Shown here piece after piece: positions 1 to 6,405 of a DNA stretch of 11,675 bases. Location of the stretch: NCBI GenBank assembly GCA_029879665.1, contig JAOUPW010000015.1, positions 1-11,675 on the forward strand. Reading direction: 5' to 3'. A program made the position numbers and the translations under genes. A model generated the notes under the pieces. That model made no database searches, was not told where the DNA came from, and was given only the letters and a program-made list of their open reading frames with translations. The stretch comes from Rhodospirillales bacterium. Its GTDB lineage: Bacteria; Pseudomonadota; Alphaproteobacteria; Rhodospirillales; JAOUPW01. The first letter of the stretch is position 1. Every line of letters starts with the position of its first letter.

Positions 1-756
1 GTCATTCAGAGGATGGGCGCGGACCGAAGCGCCCAGGTCCTCGCGGTTGGCCATAAGTTCCTCATCCGTGAGATTCAGCGGTCCGGAGACCCATTCGCCG
101 TTATACCGCGATCGGTGTCCGCGCGAGCCGAGGCCGTGCTGGACGCTGGTGACCTGCATTTCGTACCAGTTGGCCATGAAGGTGCACATGATCCCGCCAT
201 GATATCCCGCGTCGCGGTAAAAGTCGGCAGCCCCTTCCCAGGCACACATCGCGGTGAGATGGGGCGGTTGCAGATTGGCTACCTGCCACTGGTTCATGGC
301 GTAATAAGAAATTCCGTTGATACCGACCTTGCCGCTGGACCAGGATTGAACCGCCGACCACTCCACGCATTCGTAAAGATCCCGGGCTTCCTGGGGCGAC
401 CAAACCTCCACGTATCCCGGCGAACGTCCACAGCCCCGGGAATCGACCCGAACCACCACATAGTCGTAGCAAACGAACTTTTCAGGGTCGACGACTTCCC
501 AGTTCTGGTACTTGTTGCTCGATCCGTTGGTGACATCCGGATGATGTTCGGCCATCCGGTCCCAGCAACTGACGTATCCGTCCTGGAATGCGAGATATTT
601 TCCGTAGGGTCCATAGGAGAGAAGGACAGGGTATTTTCCGTCCTTTACAGGCCTGTAGACATCACATCTGAGAACGGTGCCGTCCTCCATGGTAATAGGC
701 ACATCCCAGTCAATCGCCATCCCATCTCGGAAATCGGTCTTGTAGTTCTGGCTCAT
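1..756 (-). CDS. CocE/NonD family hydrolase, N-terminal part (cut by left window edge)
   Basis: A leftward frame is open from an ATG at 756 to base 1 (252 codons) with no stop inside the window, so only the N-terminal part is present. The translation has the layout of CocE/NonD or X-Pro dipeptidyl-peptidase-type alpha/beta hydrolases. The N-terminus carries MEDGTVLRCDVYRP (23-36), then YPVLLSYGPYG (42-52). A conserved VVVRVDSRGCGRSPG segment (100-114) precedes the nucleophile elbow GKVGINGISYYAMNQWQ (142-158), whose Ser150 is the predicted catalytic serine. The acid, the histidine and the C-terminal jelly-roll domain lie outside the window. The family hydrolyses esters or amides; the substrate here cannot be read. 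The usual SYGG after the serine is SYYA. A run of six G lies 7-8 bases before the ATG as Shine-Dalgarno. It is divergent from the cupin gene. Family call firm, specificity unknown. Confidence 0.88.
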   Translation of the reverse strand, partial: MSQNYKTDFRDGMAIDWDVPITMEDGTVLRCDVYRPVKDGKYPVLLSYGPYGKYLAFQDGYVSCWDRMAEHHPDVTNGSSNKYQNWEVVDPEKFVCYDYVVVRVDSRGCGRSPGYVEVWSPQEARDLYECVEWSAVQSWSSGKVGINGISYYAMNQWQVANLQPPHLTAMCAWEGAADFYRDAGYHGGIMCTFMANWYEMQVTSVQHGLGSRGHRSRYNGEWVSGPLNLTDEELMANREDLGASVRAHPLND

Positions 757-881
757 CGTAGCCCCCCTGTGCGGATAATCAGTTATTGTTCATGCTGCCG
801 TGTGTTCCATTTTAAGTCATGAGCGGATATGATCAAGGCGTTGGTTCCCCTGAATAGAATCCGAAAGGCATTGGAATAGAT
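757..881. promoter_or_regulatory. Divergent intergenic region between hydrolase and cupin genes
   Basis: This 125-base gap separates two divergent starts and must hold the promoter(s) for both directions. I see no convincing -35/-10 pair. A short imperfect direct repeat, GCGGATAATCA (771-781) and GCGGATATGATCA (823-835), could be a regulator site but is weak. The cupin Shine-Dalgarno is modest: AAAGG at 865-869 and GGA at 873-875. Confidence 0.35.
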
Positions 882-1247
882 ATGGCTCAGTACTATTACC
901 ACACCAAAGATATGGAAAACCGTCTCGCCGGCGAAGGCTACAGCACGGCGATTGGCACCTGGGTCGATGGCGAGCGGATTATTTTCGGTGAAATCCGAAT
1001 TCCGGCGGGAACTAAAGCGGAACCCCACAGCCACCCCAACGAACAGTTCATTATCGTTCTCGAAGGCCGGACCCGGTTCGTCATCGGTGGTGAGGAGAAG
1101 GTGGTGGGCAAGGGGGGAATCGTTCACATCCCCGCCAATGTCATTCATTCCACCGAAGTGGTCGGCAACGAAGATCTTCTCTTCATCACCGCCAAGGATA
1201 CATCATGGGGCATTCAGGGAGTCCCTGCGTCTGACCAGAAAAGTTGA
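882..1247 (+). CDS. Small single-domain cupin protein
   Basis: A 121-residue protein that is essentially one cupin barrel. Motif 1 is clear: PHSHPNEQFIIVLEG (48-62) supplies His49, His51 and Glu54, three of the usual four metal ligands. Motif 2, GKGGIVHIPANVIHSTEV (76-93), supplies the fourth, His89, and the PAN turn. A complete ligand set suggests that it binds a divalent metal (Fe, Mn, Ni or Zn) and could be a small dioxygenase, isomerase or lyase, or a sensor; the family is too diverse to choose. There is no signal peptide or membrane segment, so it is probably cytoplasmic. It lies 66 bases upstream of the cyclic-nucleotide-binding gene on the same strand and may be co-transcribed with it. 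It diverges from the CocE-type hydrolase, which hints at a shared regulator or substrate. Confidence 0.87.
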   Translation: MAQYYYHTKDMENRLAGEGYSTAIGTWVDGERIIFGEIRIPAGTKAEPHSHPNEQFIIVLEGRTRFVIGGEEKVVGKGGIVHIPANVIHSTEVVGNEDLLFITAKDTSWGIQGVPASDQKS

Positions 1248-1265
1248 TAAATCCATAGAGAATGC

Positions 1266-1277
1266 TTTCCACGGAAA
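1266..1277. repeat. Short inverted repeat in cupin-CNB gap
   Basis: TTTCC-AC-GGAAA forms a 5-base-arm inverted repeat between the cupin stop and the next gene. It is too short and A/T-flanked for a terminator call. It could be an operator half-site pair or chance. Confidence 0.2.
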
Positions 1278-1313
1278 CTTACTACCCGCTTAAAGGGATG
1301 ATGAGGGTTTGAT

Positions 1314-2090
1314 ATGAATATCGAGGAACTTTTGCGCGAACAGCCTCTGTTTTCAGCCCTGACTGATGACGAGATTTCAGGTCTGTCGAAGAAAGGGGAA
1401 ATCCAGAACTATTCAACTGGAAATGTCATCTTCGAAGAAGGCGATGAAGGGGATGCCGCGTACATTGTCGTCAAAGGATGCGTTGATATCCTGAAAGGAA
1501 ATGATTCCGGAAAACAGACGTCGTTGGCGCTCCTGGGGGAGAATACAATCTTCGGTGAACGCGCAATTCTTGCCGGCGAACCCCGCATGGCAACGGTCAA
1601 GGTTGTTGAAAATGTCACGTTGCTTCGCTTCAGTTGCGACGATTTCACTTCGTTTTGCAATTCCCATCCCCGGACCAAAGAGATATTTTCCCGCCTTGCC
1701 GACAACCGGGCGCTGGATGCGTTTCTACGGCTCAGTACCCCATTCTCGAATCTGCCGCCAGAAGATATGACAACCCTAATCTCCGGCCTTCAAGAAATCC
1801 ACTTCAATGCCGACGACATCATCTACCAGGAAGGCGATGAGAGCGATGCCCTCTATATTGTGATCGAGGGTGAAATTGAAGTCCGCAACTCCAGCGGCTC
1901 GGTGTCAGTTTTACCGGGAAACTACTTCGGCGCACATGATCTTCTAAAGAAGGCGCCGCGCACGGCGAAGGCGGTTGCCGTAAAACCTGCCCTGATCCTG
2001 AAGATGGACAAGTATCAGTTCATCATCATTTCCGCCGCAATTCCAGACCTCAGGGGAATCCTGGAAAAAGCGCGGCCGGAAACCGATTAA
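1314..2090 (+). CDS. Tandem cyclic-nucleotide-binding domain protein without output domain
   Basis: A 258-residue protein made of two CNB (cNMP-binding) beta-barrel domains, roughly 6-128 and 137-250. Domain 1 has the full phosphate-binding-cassette pattern, FGERAILAGEPRMATVKV (80-97): the Glu of FGE would contact the ribose 2'-OH and the Arg of PR the cyclic phosphate. Domain 2 has the same layout but a degraded cassette, FGAHDLLKKAPRTAKAV, where the Glu position is Ala; it may not bind nucleotide or may have changed ligand. Each domain begins with the usual GNVIFEEGDEGDAAYIVVKG or DDIIYQEGDESDALYIVIEG strand pair. No helix-turn-helix, kinase, channel or cyclase domain follows, so this is not a CRP/FNR-type regulator. 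A role as a regulatory subunit acting on another protein is inferred. GAGGG at 1303-1307 lies 6 bases before the ATG. It is convergent with the oxygenase gene. Confidence 0.88.
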   Translation: MNIEELLREQPLFSALTDDEISGLSKKGEIQNYSTGNVIFEEGDEGDAAYIVVKGCVDILKGNDSGKQTSLALLGENTIFGERAILAGEPRMATVKVVENVTLLRFSCDDFTSFCNSHPRTKEIFSRLADNRALDAFLRLSTPFSNLPPEDMTTLISGLQEIHFNADDIIYQEGDESDALYIVIEGEIEVRNSSGSVSVLPGNYFGAHDLLKKAPRTAKAVAVKPALILKMDKYQFIIISAAIPDLRGILEKARPETD

Positions 2091-2118
2091 CTGAAAAAAA
2101 TACTAACCGCACTTCAAC

Positions 2119-3129
2119 TCAGTCTTTATGGAATTCTTCGTACTGGGGATAGGAATTGGTCATGTACCAGTTGAAGAATTCCCAATAGGTCTCGGGTTCA
2201 TATTTGGCCGGGTTGTCCGGTCCGGTGCAGGTGGGCAGGCATTCCATTCGGGCGGTCAGCGCGGTATTCACGAAGCACGGGATGGTATAGCGGTCGCCTT
2301 CCAGATTGGCGATTACCCGGTGCGGTGTCGCCTTGAAAAAATCGTTGGTCCAGCGTGACAGGAACATGCCGATGTTAATGTGCAGTTCGTCGTCCAGCAG
2401 GGGCACCCGGAACCAGCTTCCGTCCGAAGTCAGTATTTCCAGCCCTTGCACGTTCGCAGGGGGCAACAGGGTCATGAATCCGGTATCCGCATGGGGGCCG
2501 AGGCCGAATTCGTTTTCACCGGCATTGGGGTTGGGCGGGTAATGGGCGAAGCGTCCGTAGGTGTAGTTATTTTCGAAGTGCGGGGCGAAAAAATCCTCAT
2601 CCAATCCAAGTGCCCGGGCATAGATGGGCAGTAGGCTTTTGCCGAGCGCGGTCATCATGTTCATGTAAGTTTCAATGGCCGGGCGGAATTCGGGGAATTC
2701 CTGCGGCCAGCGATTATGGCCGTAAAAATGCGTACCTGGCGAAACGCCGAATTTTTCTTCATCTAATTCGGTTGAGACGACAAAGGTCTCATTGGAGTCG
2801 AACTTGGTGTTTTCGTTATAAGTGGAATGCTTGACCAGGGTGGCGCGCGGCGGCACATAGCCGCGCTGGTTCTGGTCGATCTTCAACTTGAGCTTGGCTT
2901 CCATAGGCAGCGCATGGAAGTCCCGGGTTGCAGTGGCTGCGCGTTCGACCTTCGCTTCGTCGATGCCGCTGTTTTTCAGGGTAAAGAAGCCGATCTCGGA
3001 GGCGGCATAACGGAGTTGTTCTGCCAGAGGTTCCAGCCGGGATTTATCGCCGGCTAGATAATCACCCACATCCAGGGACGGCAATTCGGTCAGCGGTTGA
3101 TGTGTGCTTGCGGTTTCAGCGGTCGCCAT
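2119..3129 (-). CDS. 2-oxoglutarate/Fe(II)-dependent oxygenase, isopenicillin N synthase fold
   Basis: A 336-residue non-haem iron oxygenase. The N-terminal DIOX_N half contains SLDVGDYLAG (18-27) and the ASEIGFFTLKNSGID segment (43-57). The C-terminal 2OG-FeII_Oxy core has the iron triad His213 and Asp215 (GPHADTGFMTLL) and His270 (KATPHRVIA). The 2-oxoglutarate-type RxS site appears as R280-Y-T282 (DRYTIPCFV), with Thr in place of Ser. The family usually couples decarboxylation of 2-oxoglutarate to hydroxylation, desaturation or ring formation; the substrate is not identifiable. I chose the ATG at 3129, preceded by GGAGG at an 8-base spacing, over an upstream TTG at 3183 that would add 18 residues and lacks an obvious Shine-Dalgarno. 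It is the last gene of a probable leftward operon, 92 bases after the dehydrogenase. No signal peptide, so cytoplasmic. Confidence 0.9.
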   Translation of the reverse strand: MATAETASTHQPLTELPSLDVGDYLAGDKSRLEPLAEQLRYAASEIGFFTLKNSGIDEAKVERAATATRDFHALPMEAKLKLKIDQNQRGYVPPRATLVKHSTYNENTKFDSNETFVVSTELDEEKFGVSPGTHFYGHNRWPQEFPEFRPAIETYMNMMTALGKSLLPIYARALGLDEDFFAPHFENNYTYGRFAHYPPNPNAGENEFGLGPHADTGFMTLLPPANVQGLEILTSDGSWFRVPLLDDELHINIGMFLSRWTNDFFKATPHRVIANLEGDRYTIPCFVNTALTARMECLPTCTGPDNPAKYEPETYWEFFNWYMTNSYPQYEEFHKD

Positions 3130-3137
3130 TAATGCAG

Positions 3138-3142
3138 CCTCC
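3138..3142 (-). promoter_or_regulatory. Ribosome binding site that fixes the oxygenase start
   Basis: On the minus strand this reads GGAGG and ends 8 bases before the ATG at 3129. It supports that start over the in-frame TTG at 3183. Confidence 0.7.
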
Positions 3143-3221
3143 AAATCAATGAACGCAATACATACCATGATCTTTTCGGCCAAGTAAATCCGGCCAAATA
3201 TCCGAACCGGGGCGGTCGTTG

Positions 3222-4124
3222 TTACTCGGCCAGTTTGCGGTCTATTCCCGCCGCCGTTTCCACCGCCTTGCAGACGGCCGCTAATTCCAGATGACCGAGA
3301 CCTTGAGCCATGGCGCTGACAAAGGTCTGGCGGGCGACGGCGAAGAGTGAAATTGGCGATTCCACCGAAGCTGCGAAATTGGAAATAATTTTTGCATCCT
3401 TGGCGAAGACGCCGAACATGGAGCCTTCGGCGTAGCGGTAATCGGAATTAACCATCAATTCACCACGGACCTCGAACATGCGCGACGTACCAGCGCCGTT
3501 CTGCAACACCTTATGCACTGTCTCCAGGTCCAGCCCCGCTTTCTGCGCTAAGGTCATGCATTCCGCTGCCGCCACTGAATGTACATAGACCAGATAATTA
3601 GCGAGAATCTTCATCTTCGAGCTGTCGCCGATGCCGCCGACATGAAATTGGTGCGCCGTGAAGGATTCAAGTGCCGGCAGGGATTTTTCAAATGCCGCTT
3701 TGTCGCCGCCGACGTATATCGAAGCCGCCATGTTGCGCAACATGTCCGTTGTGCCGCTGACCGGGGCATCGAGGAAGATCTTGCCGGCTTCTTCCAGCAT
3801 TTCGCCGGCAGCGATCTTGTCGCCGACGCTCAGCGTACTGGTTTCGATCAGAATCTGCCCGGGGCTGTCCTGGTCAAGAATTCCATCCTCACCACCGATG
3901 ACATTGCGAAGCGCCGTTGCTGATGGCAGCGACGTGATCAGGATACCGGCGTCAGCCGCAACTTCTTTTGGCGAGGTTTTTGCCTCGAGCCCGGGTTCCG
4001 ACACCGCCTTGACCCGTCCAGGGTTGACGTCGTATCCGCAAACCTTGAAGCCGCGCCCAAGAAGGTGCCCGGCCATAACCGCGCCCATGGCGCCCAATCC
4101 GATAATTCCTATTTTTTCATCCAT
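3222..4124 (-). CDS. NAD-dependent beta-hydroxyacid dehydrogenase (3-hydroxyisobutyrate dehydrogenase family)
   Basis: A 300-residue protein, standard length for the family. The N-terminal Rossmann domain starts with IGIIGLGAMG (5-14). Asp32 at the end of the second strand (GYDVNP) suggests a preference for NAD over NADP. The family substrate loop is DAPVSGTTDML (119-129). The catalytic region GGIGDSSKMKILANYLV (163-179) supplies the general-acid Lys170 and Asn176. The C-terminal all-helical dimerisation domain contains the FGVFAKDAKI segment (237-246), similar to the usual F-x-KD-(L/A) motif. The reaction is oxidation of a 3-hydroxyacid to a semialdehyde or 3-oxoacid, or the reverse (tartronate semialdehyde reductase type). 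The exact substrate cannot be assigned between 3-hydroxyisobutyrate, 2-hydroxy-3-oxopropionate, 4-hydroxybutyrate and similar acids. AAAGGA lies 6 bases before the ATG. It is the third gene of the leftward cluster. Confidence 0.92.
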   Translation of the reverse strand: MDEKIGIIGLGAMGAVMAGHLLGRGFKVCGYDVNPGRVKAVSEPGLEAKTSPKEVAADAGILITSLPSATALRNVIGGEDGILDQDSPGQILIETSTLSVGDKIAAGEMLEEAGKIFLDAPVSGTTDMLRNMAASIYVGGDKAAFEKSLPALESFTAHQFHVGGIGDSSKMKILANYLVYVHSVAAAECMTLAQKAGLDLETVHKVLQNGAGTSRMFEVRGELMVNSDYRYAEGSMFGVFAKDAKIISNFAASVESPISLFAVARQTFVSAMAQGLGHLELAAVCKAVETAAGIDRKLAE

Positions 4125-4174
4125 GGGAAATCCTTTCAGTATTCGGGTCGTTATGGATCAGAAATCGCACCGGG

Positions 4175-4192
4175 CCGATCCCGATCCCGATC
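4175..4192. repeat. Three tandem copies of CCGATC
   Basis: CCGATC is repeated three times without interruption in the gap between the dehydrogenase start and the VOC gene stop, ending two bases outside that stop codon. It is a simple microsatellite-like repeat with no evident function. Confidence 0.6.
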
Positions 4193-4194
4193 CA

Positions 4195-5091
4195 TTAATG
4201 AGTTCGGGGGGTCCATTTTCCGTCGATGTAGGCCATCACTTCACCGTAATCGGTAAACGGTTCCGTTTCCATTGGCCAACGGTTAATCAGGGGGCGCATG
4301 AAATCCGGATGATAGACGCTGCGGGTTTCGTGGCCGACGGCAAGAATAATCTTGCCGGTGCCGGGATCGAGGATACGATTCCAGAAAAAAGTGCCGTTCC
4401 GTTCTTCTCCGACCTCAATCCCCATCGCAGCCAGCGCTTTCCGGGTTTTATGGTAATGGGATACATAGACTGCAATGTGGACCCGGGTATGATCGAAAGG
4501 GCCCGGCCCTCGTTCAATGAAGCGCACGGTTTGATGGGGCCCCATGGTGATTTCTGCGGTTCTGGCCCCGAGATAGGAAACGACGTGGGCCGGGCTGCCC
4601 AGGATTTCGCTATAGAAGGCAGCTATTCCCTCGGCGCTTCCTTCGGGCGTGTCATAGTCCACGTAGGCCAGCCCCAGGGGGAGAAGCGAGGGGATTGATC
4701 CGGCGTTATGCAAGCGAATGCGGATTCCATAGGGGCTGGTGATCAATGCGGCACTCTCTTCGCGGACGAGGGCAAAGGGCGTGTCCGTAAACGCCCCGTG
4801 AGATTGAAGAACCTTGAGCCGAGCCTCGACCTGATCCAGATCAGGGACCACCAGCCCAACCACACCGTCAAAGTGTGGGGTTCCTTCGCCTCGTACCGGC
4901 AGGTGCAACTGCTGACGTCCGATGTTGACGCCCATGTTGGTTTCATCGGTCCGCCGATATGGATCGCGGGTGAGTCCCAGACCCTTCATAAAAAAAACGG
5001 TGGCCATATCCTGATCCGGCACCTCGAAATTAAAATGTTCGAGGTGAAGAATTCTTCCCACTTCCGGGCTGTGTTCAGGGGTGTTCCACAT
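4195..5091 (-). CDS. Two-module VOC superfamily protein (glyoxalase / extradiol dioxygenase fold)
   Basis: A 298-residue protein with two vicinal-oxygen-chelate modules, about 13-130 and 136-258, then a C-terminal tail. Module 1 starts ILHLEHFNFEVPDQD (14-28) with the FFMKGLGLTRDP turn typical of the fold. Module 2 holds AAFYSEILGSP (157-167), VHIAVYV (204-210) and LDPGTGKIILAVG (241-253). Of the usual metal-ligand positions, His19 in module 1 and His205 in module 2 are present. The first-strand His of module 2 seems to be Tyr or Asp (LAYVDYDTP), and the last-strand Glu is not evident (KIILAVG). The normal 2-His-1-Glu extradiol dioxygenase site is therefore not clearly intact, and dioxygenase activity should not be assumed. 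GGAG lies 6 bases before the ATG. It is the second gene of the leftward cluster, 35 bases after the aldolase gene. Fold certain, reaction unknown. Confidence 0.85.
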   Translation of the reverse strand: MWNTPEHSPEVGRILHLEHFNFEVPDQDMATVFFMKGLGLTRDPYRRTDETNMGVNIGRQQLHLPVRGEGTPHFDGVVGLVVPDLDQVEARLKVLQSHGAFTDTPFALVREESAALITSPYGIRIRLHNAGSIPSLLPLGLAYVDYDTPEGSAEGIAAFYSEILGSPAHVVSYLGARTAEITMGPHQTVRFIERGPGPFDHTRVHIAVYVSHYHKTRKALAAMGIEVGEERNGTFFWNRILDPGTGKIILAVGHETRSVYHPDFMRPLINRWPMETEPFTDYGEVMAYIDGKWTPRTH

Positions 5092-5126
5092 TTCGGACTC
5101 CGGCCACAGTTCTAAAACCTTAGGTC

Positions 5127-5615
5127 TCAGGCGGGATCTTTGAGGACGATAACCCCGTCGGCATCGGCGTAGAGGTAATCGCCGGGATGGATGGCGATAC
5201 CGCCGAAATTGAGGGAAATGCCAGCTTTGCCGATGCCATCGCTACGTGGACGCATGGGGGTCGAGCCCAGCGCCTTGACACCGAAATCCAGTTCATTGAT
5301 TTCGTGCTGATCGCGGATGCAGCCGTTGATGACGATTCCAGCCCAGTTGTTCTCGAACCCGAAGCCGGCGACATTGCCGCCGCACAGCGCACGACGGCGC
5401 GATCCCCGGCCGTCGATCACCAAAACTTTGCCCTGGCCATCTTGTTTGAGAATTTCGCTAACGCCGACGAAGTCTTCATAGGTTGAAAAGGTTACCACCC
5501 GGCCATGAAAATGCGTCCGCTTGGCGAAATCGACGAATGCCAGCTCGCATACCCTGGCCTCCGGATGGTCGTCGCAGATGTCGGCGGTATAGATTATGTC
5601 TTTCCCGGTTGTCAT
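5127..5615 (-). CDS. RraA-like protein, probable 4-hydroxy-4-methyl-2-oxoglutarate-type pyruvate aldolase
   Basis: A 162-residue protein of the RraA/DlpA fold, normal length. It contains GGNVAGFGFENNWAGIVING (79-98) and CIRDQHEINEL (99-109). The spacing Gly80-(20 residues)-Arg101-Asp102-(2)-Glu105 fits the G-x20-R-D-x2-E/D pattern described for the class II pyruvate aldolases of this fold, which cleave 4-hydroxy-4-methyl-2-oxoglutarate or decarboxylate oxaloacetate. Enzyme activity is therefore more likely than the RNase E inhibition for which E. coli RraA is named. A C-terminal GGIAIHPGDYLYADADGVIVL strand pair (positions 138-158) closes the fold. GGGAG lies 8 bases before the ATG. It is the first gene of the leftward cluster, so pyruvate release would fit a ring- or acid-degrading route. 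Family sure; aldolase function inferred from motif and context. Confidence 0.88.
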   Translation of the reverse strand: MTTGKDIIYTADICDDHPEARVCELAFVDFAKRTHFHGRVVTFSTYEDFVGVSEILKQDGQGKVLVIDGRGSRRRALCGGNVAGFGFENNWAGIVINGCIRDQHEINELDFGVKALGSTPMRPRSDGIGKAGISLNFGGIAIHPGDYLYADADGVIVLKDPA

Positions 5616-5707
5616 TTATTTATCTCCCTTGAATTTTTGGCCTCACACTCTAGTGTCTCCGGAAGGGACCGGCAACATCAGCCCGGCAACACCAAAAGGA
5701 GACACCC
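5616..5707. promoter_or_regulatory. Divergent regulatory region with palindrome and direct repeats
   Basis: A 92-base gap between the divergent aldolase and ABM genes. It holds an inverted repeat ACACT-CT-AGTGT at 5645-5656 and a 9-base direct repeat CCGGCAACA at 5669-5677 and 5683-5691. Either could be the site of a regulator serving both directions. No regulator gene is adjacent and I see no convincing promoter hexamers. Confidence 0.4.
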
Positions 5708-6004
5708 ATGAACCCGCACGCAATCATCGTTACCATCAAGCTCAAACCGGGGATGGGGGATGCATTTCGCCCCTTCATCATGGAAAACGGCGAAACTGCC
5801 GTCCGTGACGAGCCCGGCTGCCAGCAGTTCCACATCATGACCGCAGAAGGTGATCCGGATACCTACTTTTTTTACGAGGTCTACGACAGCGCCGATGCCC
5901 TCGATACCCACCGCGAGCAGCCGCATTTCAAGAAGTTCAGGGACGGAACCAAGGATATGATTGCCGAGCGCTCCGTCCAGAGTTGCACCGTTCTCAAAAC
6001 CTGA
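5708..6004 (+). CDS. Antibiotic biosynthesis monooxygenase (ABM) domain protein, LsrG/YgiN-like
   Basis: A 98-residue single-domain protein with the ferredoxin-like dimeric ABM fold. Family landmarks are in order: strand 1 AIIVTIKLKPG (5-15), EPGCQQFHI (35-43), the DPDTYFFYEVYDSADAL core (49-65), His68, and PHFKKF (72-77). Members include quinol monooxygenases (YgiN), cofactor-free anthrone oxygenases and the phospho-AI-2 isomerase LsrG; sequence alone does not separate them. AAGGAGA lies 5 bases before the ATG, a strong Shine-Dalgarno. It is divergent from the aldolase gene across a 92-base region, so it may be controlled with the catabolic cluster, and convergent with the thioredoxin gene 17 bases away. 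No signal peptide. The fold assignment is good, the activity open. Confidence 0.87.
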   Translation: MNPHAIIVTIKLKPGMGDAFRPFIMENGETAVRDEPGCQQFHIMTAEGDPDTYFFYEVYDSADALDTHREQPHFKKFRDGTKDMIAERSVQSCTVLKT

Positions 6005-6021
6005 TAGGCGGCGGTAAGAGG

Positions 6022-6405
6022 TTACGTCCCTTCCGGCGCGGCATTGGCCTCGGCCTCGGCGATCTTGGCGCGGACATCGTCCATGTCCAGTTCCCGCACC
6101 TTGGCGACGATTTCTTCCAGCGCCGATTGCGGCAGGGCGCCGGGCTGGCTGAAGAGCAGGATGTTATCTCGGAAAATGGCCAATGTCGGGATTGAACGGA
6201 TGCCAAACTGCCCGGCAAGATCCTGTTCTGCCTCGGTATCGCATTTGGCGAAAACCACATCCGGGTTTTTTTCCGAGACTTGCTCATAGGTCGGTGCGAA
6301 AGATTTGCACGGCCCGCACCAGTCGGCCCAGAAGTCAATCAGGACCATTTCGTTACCGGTAATGGTGTCTTCAAAGTTATCTGCTGTCAGTTCCAGGGTC
6401 GCCAT
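6022..6405 (-). CDS. Thioredoxin family protein with short C-terminal extension
   Basis: A 127-residue thioredoxin fold. The active site is FWADWCGPCKSFAP (25-38) with Cys30 and Cys33, and the cis-Pro is Pro73 (IRSIPTLAIF). Asp24 (LIDFW) matches the buried acid of classical thioredoxins. The fold ends at about residue 106. The remaining 20 residues, MDDVRAKIAEAEANAAPEGT (108-127), are a charged, Ala/Glu-rich helix-like tail absent from E. coli TrxA. Expected role: cytoplasmic disulfide reductase fed by thioredoxin reductase, which is not in the window. There is no signal peptide. AAGG lies 6 bases before the ATG. It stands alone on its strand, facing the ABM gene. I do not give it the trxA symbol because the genome may hold several paralogues. 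Confidence 0.92.
   Translation of the reverse strand: MATLELTADNFEDTITGNEMVLIDFWADWCGPCKSFAPTYEQVSEKNPDVVFAKCDTEAEQDLAGQFGIRSIPTLAIFRDNILLFSQPGALPQSALEEIVAKVRELDMDDVRAKIAEAEANAAPEGT

Noticed and set aside
786..814. Possible sigma-70 promoter (TTGTTC, 17-base gap, ATTTTA) upstream of the cupin
   Set aside because: The -10 hexamer matches the consensus poorly and the -35 is also imperfect, so it is not better than chance.
13..822. Long open frame on the + strand (269 codons)
   Set aside because: It lies opposite the CocE-type hydrolase, whose translation has clear family motifs. The + strand product has no recognisable domain and no ribosome binding site.
2091..2118. Possible terminator between the CNB and oxygenase genes (A7 tract, ACTGA/TCAGT arms)
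   Set aside because: The arms are only 5 bases with a loop of over 20 bases, and no GC-rich stem precedes the T-run on the minus strand.
3658..4698. Long + strand open frame (346 codons)
   Set aside because: It runs antisense through the dehydrogenase and VOC genes. Its length reflects codon bias of the opposite strand, and it shows no coherent domain.
5629..5656. Possible promoter TTGAAT with TAGTGT for the ABM gene
   Set aside because: The -10 matches only about half the consensus and overlaps the palindrome, so I describe the region without calling a promoter.
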